A stretch of DNA of 64,000 nt, from positions 158,676,377-158,740,376 of the forward strand of contig NC_039359.1 in the NCBI RefSeq assembly GCF_003573695.1. The letters run 5' to 3'. This DNA is from Papaver somniferum. Its lineage: Eukaryota > Streptophyta > Magnoliopsida > Ranunculales > Papaveraceae. The notes under the pieces were generated by a model. The model saw only the letters and a program-made list of their open reading frames with translations, ran no database searches and was not told where the DNA came from. A program made the position numbers and the translations under genes. Shown here piece after piece: positions 56,113 to 64,000 of this stretch (its first letter is position 1; every line of letters starts with the position of its first letter).

Positions 56113-58167
56113 TCTTACATAAAAATGCACTTTGGTAGTGTTACGTTAAAATTAAAAGTGAATTAAAACGAAGAAGCCAATTAGGACTGATCAGCGAGAC
56201 GTCGAAAAAGGAATAAAAGAAGATTCAACTCTAATGAGGTGGACACTTTCGGTTGATGCCTTGATGGAGGTTTAGTTAGCTAGCCAGAGATAGTATAAGG
56301 CATGCATACATTTGACACTTTGTGAGCATCGAACAATCAAAAACATTAGTTCTAATATACTTGGGAACCACAAAACGAAGAGTTCTTTACATTCCTATAT
56401 ATGCTAGTAGATAAGCTCATATGATATTAAAGGAGAAATACCCAATTTGTATAAGCTCAAAGAGATTTTTTTACCAAACAGTTTGTAAACTTTGGAGCAG
56501 CATTTGTCATATATACCATCTCATGTATGCTCCAACTCTTCTTCTTTTTTTCTTTTTTTTTTGAAAAGGCAAGATTCAAAAAAATAAGAAAGAGTGCCAC
56601 CCTCCAAAGATACACGAAGAGAGGCAAGATTCATATGTATTTGGCTTTGTCTCATCCTCAAACATATTACAAAAATTCAGTGAAAAAAGACTAAAAAGTG
56701 GAAGCAAAAAATCCAAAGGAACACGTTCACAATAATAACTTGGCGTAAATACTACTTAAATATTTTTTACCTTAATTGAGAAAAAGCCCTAATTTCGTAT
56801 ACTGAAGTAACAATCAAATAGTTAGGATTTTAATTTTTGATGCCCTAACCTAATTCTGGGGAAATCCAATTTCTTAAAAAAATCAAATGATTAAGAGTTT
56901 GGAATTATATACCAAATGAAGAAGATGAAATCGACATAACCCTAGAATTACAGCGTACAGTATAAAACACTTTTGTACATTACCCAATCGAAGAAAAGAG
57001 AAACAATCGGTTCAATTGTTGATCGCCTTCATTAATTGTTAATCTCCTCCATTAATTTTCGAAACTCAGATGAAGATTTTTGTGGGATTTCAGGCTTTAG
57101 CTGTTAGAGAAAAGAGTGGGAGGGAGTCGAGGGAGAAGAAGAGGAATGATCGAAGACAGAGATGGGGAAGTAATTATTGGATCGGACGGGCATGATTGGA
57201 TAAGAACCTAATCCAACGGAGAAACTAAAAAAACGGTCTGGATGAAAAATACGTGCGACGTACCAACAACAATACGTGCGCGTGCGCAGACGAAAAATTC
57301 GATTGTGAGGGAAAAACAAGATATTTCACACTCCATCACAGTTTTCAGCTTATTTACATTTAATAATTTGCGCACCGTGCAATATACCGTGTCGACTCGT
57401 CTGTCTGATCAGGTATGCTGTGATACTGTGATTTTAACACATTCTAACATCATGATTTGGAGGGGTGGGACGCCCATGTCGTGCTTGGATTTACATTTGT
57501 TTTCTGAGTACAAATACAAACAAGAAATAAAACAAAATGAGTTCCAGACTGTATGCGTATATTTAGAAGATAAAATCACTAATGTAACTTTGAAAAAACT
57601 TAAAAACAATTGGCAAATGGATACAAGTGACTCATAATTTTTTTACTTGGCATCGGACTGCAAATGATAATATGTGATGTCATTTCCTCTTTTAAACGGG
57701 TTAATTTTCGGAAATGGTTGATGTCTCGCGATGAATGAGAGTGTGAGAGAGGGGGTGGACACATATTTAACCCACCCCCGCTAAATCGCAGGGTCACAAA
57801 GAATTTGCCCGTTTTCCTTCGGCAGGATGTATCACGCGATCCAGCCCGCGCAGCCTATCACTGGGAGCTCCCTTAGTCGGGTAGTCTTTCCAGTCCACAA
57901 GCCAAAAAATAAAGAAATTCTGCTCGATCAAGACTTCTAACCCGTGCCTTAAAATAAAATTTATCTGTCCCTGAGCCCGCGGTGAGTTTTATCAATTCCG
58001 GTTAATTTTAGAAGTTTTGTCCAATGGAATCTTCTCTTATATGTTCCTCGGCCAGAGAGGACACGAAAAAGAAAAAACATACTCCCACAAGGCCACAACT
58101 AGTTACGCCAGTTGATTTGCGTGGAAATGTTTTGGAACATGGGATGAGACATCAAGTTATGGAATCT
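56113..58167. other. Intergenic DNA, no supported gene
   Basis: AT-rich with a T-run at 56545-56562. ORFs at 57242-57637 (+) and 57104-57319 (-) overlap other frames and show no motif. A short ORF at 58024-58209 runs into repeat copy C. Nothing else is recognisable. Confidence 0.45.
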
Positions 58168-58504
58168 GCTAGCCATAAAGTTTGTTTCAGCCGGCCTATG
58201 ATTGCTTAATTAGAATTAACTAATACTGTTAACCCCAACCACTGGATTATGAACTTTTTAAGTAAACCATTTTTATGGATGTCGAAATCGAATCTAATAA
58301 TCTTAATCAACTTCTTAGTGGGTAATGTGAAGAATCATAAAATCATTTACTAATAAAATGTGACAAAAAACAGTAGATTTTATTAAATGAAATTGCAATA
58401 AGCATCATTTTAAAGATGTCGAGTTGGTTGTGTGCGGTGCACTCATGTTGGATAGTACGAATACATTCCATTGTCTGACCGATTAACATGTCATGGTGCA
58501 TTTA

Positions 58505-58668
58505 GAGGAGTGCCACACCTACTGACACTTTGCTTCCGCAAATCCCCATCTGATGGTTTACGGAAGCCCTCTCTCTGCATTGGGATTATCAGTGGATGAA
58601 GTGTGTCCCATGTTATGTTAGTGACAGTATTTTAGTCGAGAAAAATACTCCGTAAACCTAGCATTCTC
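58505..58668. mobile_element. MITE, 164 bp, with 9-10 base target duplication
   Basis: GGTGCATTTA lies on both sides (58495-58504, 58669-58678). Copies A and B have one uninterrupted GGTGCATTT at this place. The ends GAGGAGTGCC and the inverse of ...AGCATTCTC are weakly inverted. A 9-10 base duplication suits a Mutator-like MITE. Confidence 0.65.
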
Positions 58669-59010
58669 GGTGCATTTAAATGCTGATAACACGCACTATC
58701 AAGCAACTTCGCTGTTTAGCATAGTGTCGCACATGCTTCTAGTGTACCTGGCTTGATGTGATAAGCTAATTGGTTCACTGAGCAGCACACATAGGCGCAA
58801 ATGTATCAGTACACGAGAAGGTAAAATATGAAAAGTGTTAGATATTTCCGAGTCAGTCTTGTAACTACCACTAATTTTGAATCAGCGCTTTATGATCAAT
58901 ATATTTAAAGCTTACTACATTTTTTCCAAAAATAAGATAAAATAAAATGAAAAGGGGCTGATTTATTCATACCTACATCATGCTTAAATTTGAGTCCAAA
59001 TCTATTCACA

Positions 59011-59172
59011 CTCTTTTAACGAGTGTATATTTCACGTACTTTTCTGATTGGTTGATTATTTAACTGATGACCTCATGACCCTCCATGTTTAGAATCACGA
59101 TCCTCATTACATAACTCCCTAAATTAAATCAAGAATAGAGATCGAAATGTGAAATATACACTCGTTAAAGAG
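59011..59172. mobile_element. MITE, 162 bp, with 24-base inverted repeats
   Basis: CTCTTTTAACGAGTGTATATTTCAC (59011-59035) and its near-exact inverse GTGAAATATACACTCGTTAAAGAG (59149-59172). The interval has no counterpart in copy A. No coding capacity. Confidence 0.7.
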
Positions 59173-60305
59173 AAAATTTTCGGCTTCAAACAAATATGTG
59201 GTTAAAAAGGTAACAATGTTTACATGTACATTATTTGCTTGACTACTTGTATATAAATTTGATATTGATTCAATCAAAGAAGCAAAAGATCCAAATTTTA
59301 TACATTCCCTTTCTTATGAATTCATCAAATTCCAAACCAGAATACTCACAAAATAGGATGTTTGAGGAAACTGGTTCCGTGGATTCATAAAGTAATTGTC
59401 GGGCTCTTCATCCAGTATGGCTGCAAGGTAAAACGTGAAATGAGGCTGACTTTTTTTATGCTTAATTTTCTTTTTGTTTCAAAATAAAAGTGTGATTAGA
59501 AAACAAACAAGGTTTACATGTACATTATGTGCTTGTATATAAACTTGATATCGATACAGTCGAAAAAGGAAAAGATAATCCAAATTTAATGCATTCGGTT
59601 TCTTATAAATTTAACATATCCCCATCAACTAGAAGATTTTCCAAATAAAATGTTGGGTGAAACCAGGGTGCTGAAGTTACCAACATATAACTTGACTCTT
59701 TTTGCATTCCACTAGCTTTCATCTTTTTGATGACATATAGTCCTTTATAAAATTTGCCCTATTTTCTCTCAAGAAAGACTAAAGGGAATGAAAACAGTAA
59801 TCAAACTAAAAGGGTGTTATCATGGTTTTCACATGTAGTATTTGTTTTGATTTATTTCAATAAATTAAGATGTAAACAAATGCAATTTGGTTAATTTTTT
59901 TTTTTTTGTGAGATCCCATTTATAATCTAATTTGCATTTCATCGTCACAAACACATATGTTAGTAAATTTTGATGTTTTTGAAGCCATGACCATTTTATC
60001 AAAACAAGTGGCACAATTATTCATATTCATTTATTTGACTTATGCGCTTAACAAAGAAGAGATGAAAAAACAAAGAAGACAAACAATTTCCTCAAAATCT
60101 TCTTTTGCAACAAAAAAAACAGAGAAATATCCACGTTAATTTGTTCCCTGATGTTTTTTCAAATATTTCTCAGTCGGAGGAGGGAAAACGAAGAAAAAAC
60201 CCTAGTCCAACATACCCTATCAGTCTATAATGGGATTTATACACTACAGCCACTAAGTGTGTTTTAACCACCCTACGATTACTTAAATAGAATTGACTAA
60301 TACTA

Positions 60306-61530
60306 TTACTCCTTTAAGATTATGTGCAACTTTATGTGGGGTGTTGTGGAAGGTAGAAAAAAAATGGTGTGGGTTTCTTGGGAGATGCTTTGTGTTCCTA
60401 AAGTGAATGGGGATTTAGGGGTGAAAAATTTGAGGAGAATTAATATCATTGCTAGTAAAGTGGATTCGGATATTTTCGAAGTCCAAAACAAGTCTTTGGA
60501 GAAAGTTAGTAAATGAAAATTTTGATAATAATAGTGAACTTTTAGTTCCCGATATGGATAATAAGTCACACGGTAGGAGTTTGTGGAAGAACTTTACTAA
60601 TATGGTGACGATGGTTCAGAACATGGCGACTTTTACGGTAAGAAATGGTAAAGGCATCCGCTTTTGAAAGGGTTGTTGGCTAGACAGGGAAAAATTGCAA
60701 GACTTGTTTCCAGTTGCTTACAAGGCAATAAAGGCTAAGGACGCAACAAATTATGACATGATAGCAAAGGGAGTTTGGGTTTGTGATTTTAAGAAACTAT
60801 TAAATTTAAATGAGCAATTAGAATGAGACCTATTGAGGCGTAACTTAAATCATGTACCCGAGCTTGTTGAAGAGGACGATGAAATGGAGATTATGGAGAA
60901 TTTCAATGCTTCAATATGTTATGAAAAACTTTCAGGCAACCTTGAAGAGTGCGGCTTCGATAAGTTCCTTTGGAAAGGTAACATTCCAAACAAGGTGAGT
61001 TTTATCATTTGGGCTACTTTTCATGATTCGTTACCTACCAGGGATATGCTACTATATCGGGGTGTAAACATTGATAGCGAGCAGTGTGTTTTGTGTAACG
61101 ATTTTAGGGAGTCATCAAATCACATGTTCATTCATTTTAAGTATTCTTTTGAGATTTGGAATTATTTCATCAAATCCTTCAGGATAGCCCGGTCATAGCC
61201 AAGTACTTTGCTTCAACTCTTCGAAGCATGGTCTAACAATGTGTTGCAAGGGAGAGGTAAGGAGGCGAATATTACATTATGCGGTTTGTTGGACTTTGTA
61301 GAAGGAGAGGAATGGAAGAGTTTTTGGACGACGTCACAAGAGTGTGCAAGAAAATATTGATTTGGTTAAGCAATTGGTAGTCTTATGGTCTTGTGACAAT
61401 GATACTTTTAAGTATGTTGATCCTAGTTTAATTTGGAGTAATTAGGATACTCTAATTTGTATGTAACCTTTGTTGTATTAACCTTACTTTGATCCTTGGT
61501 TTCTTTTCTCTTTTTAATACAACCTTCTAA
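60306..61530 (+). pseudogene. 5'-truncated LINE, RT C-terminal and zf-RVT region
   Basis: Plus-strand frames, shifted several times, give CNFMWGVVEGRKKMVWVSWE, then GDLGVKNLRRINIIASK, SLWKNFTNMVTMVQ, a degraded GNGxxIRFWxGCWLD block at about 60640-60690, and FDKFLWKGNIPNKVSFIIWA with RGVNIDSEQCVLCNDFRESS and HMFIHFKYSFEIWNYF, the zf-RVT domain (C-x2-C ... H). The longest open piece is 60833-61198. The sequence differs from the LINE at 20.5/35 kb. It starts right after CTATTACTCCTTT of repeat copy C, and its 3' end is near 61530. Confidence 0.8.
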
Positions 61531-61607
61531 AAAGAGAGGAACTTTTAGAGTAAACCATTTTCATGGACGTCGAAATCAAAATTTAAAATTTTAATCAAAT
61601 GTATAAT
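61531..61607 (+). repeat. Unnamed repeat family, restart after the LINE
   Basis: GAGAGGAACTTTTAGAGTAAACCATTTTCATGGACGTCGAAATC-type sequence (in parts) matches 58250-58290 of copy C and 47866-47890 of copy B. It ends at an LTR fragment. Confidence 0.55.
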
Positions 61608-61871
61608 GTGTTGGGAAAATTGGCACCCCGACCGCAGCAGAATCACAGGATCACAAAGGGAAATTGGTGATTTGAACCAAACATAGGAGAAATAATAAGA
61701 AATAGACAGAAGATAAAGAAACACACAACCACAACACAAGATATACGTGGTTCACCTTTATAGGCTACATACACGGTCAACACCACCAGAAAAACTTCCA
61801 TTAACATCAAATACCATTACATGCTCTTTCCGAAACTCAAGACAAGACCCAAAGAGTTAACAAGACAAAAC
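61608..61871 (+). mobile_element. LTR fragment (start of an LTR), cut by the next element
   Basis: Starts TGTTGGGAAAATTGGCACC and contains ATATACGTGGTTCACC, the plant LTR word TACGTGGTTC also present in the Tat LTRs. It is interrupted after 264 bases by the gag-only gypsy element. No second end is seen in the window. Confidence 0.5.
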
Positions 61872-63340
61872 TGATAGACGCATTTATGTGTCTAATATAT
61901 CTCAATTGTATATAGTGTTAGTGATCGATTCTATACTTATTTGGTTATTTTATTTATTTGTAGGTGTTTTTAGAAGAATAAGGATTTGCGGCGAAATTGG
62001 CTGAAAATGCGGCGTTTGGACCTCCGTTGATAGAGTGCCGGAAGCGCCTCAGAAGTGTACCGTAAGTACCCCATAAATACCCCCGGAGGAACCCCGAAAA
62101 AAGTGTGGAAAATGCCCCAGAGGACACTTGCTATACGGACCCTTGATTTTGGATAAGGGGTAACCTACTTACTAAGGGGTGACCCATTTCCAGGCAGGGA
62201 CACCAGGACTGGTTAGGGGGTAACCCATCTTCAACATTTGAAACGTAAAATTTGGCGGGAAACTAGTTCTCACGTCTGGAAGATTTTCGATATAATTGTT
62301 TGGGTAGTTTTAAGGAGATTAAAGGGCTGGAAATGTTTGGGCTTATTCTATGGACTTATAGGAAGCTAACAGGGGTGATTTGAAGGACCAGAATTGATCG
62401 TGTGGAGCAAAACAGAGCCGTGAGTCATTACGGGTTCTGTTTGATTTTAGCTATAGAAGTTACGTGGCCAGAATATCTTGTATTGGATTGCTGCTCTATC
62501 TTAGGGAGTTTTACAACCAACAGCTGCGTAGAAGAGAGTTTGACAGGAAAAGAAATACCAGATAAAGACCGTGACCTGCAGAGAAAGAAAGAGATATTTC
62601 CTTGAGATTTAACCGTGAGGTTACATATAAATAGACTCGGGATAGGTCAAAGAAAAGGGATGAAGAGTTAGGGGTCTATTGGGAGGCCAGCAGAGAGGCG
62701 CAGGAGGAGTTGCAGGAATTGTACCTGTTGCTGCTGCTGCCATTAACAAAGCTCGAAGAACACGAAGAACAGACTCTCCAGGGCAGACTTATTTTCAGCA
62801 GCATCAACAGCAGCAGCGGAGTGTCGTGCTTTTACGGCAGTTCTCTGGTCGTTCTTCTCTGGACGCTTATAGAGGGTCGTAGTTTCACTGTTTTTTATTT
62901 TTCACTTTTAATCATATTTTGAGCATCAAGTATGTATTTTGAGAACATGATTATTATGAGTAGCTAAACCCCAATACTGGGATGATGGAGGAAGCTGTTT
63001 TTCAGCCATGTGGTTATTTAAATAACTCTTAATTCACTTTTTGCACCGATTTTAATTGATTTATGATTTCAATTAATTACTTGTGATTTTGTTCGATGGA
63101 ACATGCTTAGTCCTAGGGATTATTGATGTTCCATGCTTATAATATACAAGTAATATTTTATGGAATCTAATTTGGCAAAGATAGAGTTAATACTTGTTTT
63201 ATTTTGAGCTATAATCGCCTAGGATTATTTTCTGAGCCACTTGAATATGAAACACATTGGAATCCCGAGTCCTGGTTCCTCTTGATCTTGTGACATATAT
63301 TCTGTATATATCTTAATTTTTAAATCTTTACAAGTCCTAG
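61872..63340 (+). repeat. 5' LTR of the second gag-only gypsy element, 3' end missing
   Basis: Similar along much of its length to the inverse of 11232-12826, e.g. ATATCTCAATTGTATA near the start and TTTAAATCTTTACAAGTCC near the end. TATA box ACATATAAATAG at 62623-62634. The last ~40 bases expected before the PBS are not recognisable. ORFs at 62402-62605, 62679-62882 and 62710-62922 are LTR sequence. Confidence 0.7.
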
Positions 63341-63364
63341 CAACGAATCCTTATTTACCGCAAT

Positions 63365-64000
63365 CGAATTACTACAACGACCTGAATTTGAATATGGACA
63401 TCATCATTTTTATGACCAGGGTGGGAATAGTAGTTGGGAACGCCAACCTTTTCAAGGTTATGGTTCATACCATGGTGAGCCCAATTACTATCCACACATG
63501 CATCAGTATTACGAGCAAGAAGATTATAGTACTAGTTCTTCATCTCTAGAGGATACAACCAAACTATTGAAAAGTAGTCCTTTTTATGATCCTTCTGATA
63601 ATTCCTCTTTACTAGAGTCAACACGTAAGTTAGCTGAGTCGACCCGTAAGTTAGATGATATGAATAGTATAATTATAGACGAAAGAACTACAATAATGAG
63701 TGAACCTTCTTTAGAAGACCACCTCAAGAGGACAGATGAGACGAACGAAAGAATTGCTCGAAATTACTTGAATTGCCAATATAGTGTATCCAATAATACC
63801 CTTGAGAATGAAGATAGATTTACATAATCAAGATAACAAGGTTAGAATTGGTAGCACTACTTGTTTTGATGAGGTTCGATCTTTTTCATGTTTTAATGAT
63901 GATTATGATGAGGATAGTATTGATGAAGAACATGAAATATGTAGGAATAGTGATCAGGAAGCTAGTAATCCAATTGAGCTTTATAATGATTATATTATTT
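63365..64000 (+). pseudogene. Gag-like ORF of the second element, frameshifted and incomplete
   Basis: EFEYGHHHFYDQGGNSSWER and GYGSYHGEPNYYPH (63390-63500) match residues about 25-65 of the ORF at 8422-10158. SLEDHLKRTDETNERIARNY then replaces the coiled-coil part, with differences. The frame stops at 63827. A second frame then gives NKVRIGSTTCFDEVRSF and EICRNSDQEASNPIELYND, matching the acidic middle region. One frameshift near 63795 separates the two. The start codon region has been lost with the leader. Confidence 0.7.

Larger units (their letters stand above)
58168..60305 (+). repeat. Unnamed 2.1 kb repeat family, copy C (reference copy)
   Basis: The least interrupted copy, holding two MITEs (58505-58668, 59011-59172). 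It begins CTAGCCATAAAGTTTG then CCTATGATTGCTTAATTAGAATTAACTAAT, and ends AAGTGTGTTTTAACCACCCTACGATTACTTAAATAGAATTGACTAAT. The ends therefore share a related ~30-base direct repeat. After the LINE the sequence restarts with GAACTTTTAGAGTAAACC (61539-61610), like the bases after the left end. This suggests tandem units or a direct-repeat-bounded element. No ORF over about 60 codons is shared between copies. Confidence 0.65.
61872..64000 (+). mobile_element. Second gag-only gypsy-type element, incomplete at window edge
   Basis: Starts TGATAGACGCATTTATGTGTC, the same terminal sequence as the LTRs of 5353-12826, but in plus orientation and diverged. The LTR is followed almost at once by gag sequence. 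The PBS and ~1 kb leader seen in the first element are absent, so a deletion has fused LTR and gag at about 63340-63370. The rest lies beyond 64000. Confidence 0.75.

Noticed and set aside
57242..57637. 131-codon ORF in the intergenic stretch
   Set aside because: No motif, no promoter or splice context, and a similar-length frame on the other strand. AT-rich chance ORF.
58024..58209. 61-codon Lys/Thr-rich ORF
   Set aside because: It runs into repeat copy C, and the overlapping part is not open in copy A.

Overview
The window is plant nuclear DNA, almost certainly from a flowering plant with a repeat-rich genome. The lineages seen are plant-specific: Sirevirus-like and short-LTR Ty1/copia elements primed by initiator tRNA-Met, a Tat-type Ty3/gypsy element with two RNase H domains and an antisense extra ORF, gag-only gypsy elements, plant L1-type LINEs, MITEs and TIR transposons. 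I see no intact host gene, tRNA, rRNA or CRISPR array. The species cannot be fixed from this sequence. Boundaries were found by comparing internal copies by eye.

Left half (1-35.8 kb). One copy (A) of an unnamed repeat of about 2.1 kb, recognised because copy C at 58.2-60.3 kb is nearly uninterrupted, is spread over about 34.7 kb by nested insertions. Its pieces lie at 1019-2008, 3931-4164, 20366-20522 and about 35690-35770. Between them sit (i) a TIR transposon with a decayed SANT/Myb-like gene and a series of hairpins (2009-3930); (ii) a Sirevirus-like copia element without pol and with ~2.5 kb LTRs (4165-20365), whose 5' LTR is split by a gag-only gypsy element (5353-12826, TSD GGTAC); (iii) a decayed LINE 3' end (20523-35672), split by a 13.85 kb Tat-type gypsy element (21231-35077, TSD TCCAT). 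The Tat element reads gag-PR-RT-RH-aRH-INT on the minus strand. On the plus strand it carries a multi-exon antisense gene between integrase and its 3' LTR.

Middle (35.8-51.5 kb). Low-complexity DNA, a short minisatellite interrupted by a solo gypsy LTR (37132-38962, TSD CAAAG), a foldback element with ~325 bp inverted repeats (39181-40490), MITEs, a decayed Ty1/copia element (43206-47848), repeat copy B, a 5'-truncated retroposed stub (49379-49485) and a tandem duplication.

Right (51.5-64 kb). A second decayed Ty1/copia element with a large integrase deletion (51516-56107), a stretch without features, repeat copy C with two MITEs (58168-60305), a 5'-truncated LINE (60306-61530), an LTR fragment (61608-61871), and the start of another gag-only gypsy element (61872-64000, plus strand) that runs off the window.

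All coding regions belong to mobile elements and nearly all are broken by stops or frameshifts. The one long clean ORF is the 578-codon gag-like ORF of the gag-only gypsy element, which would depend on enzymes from another element.
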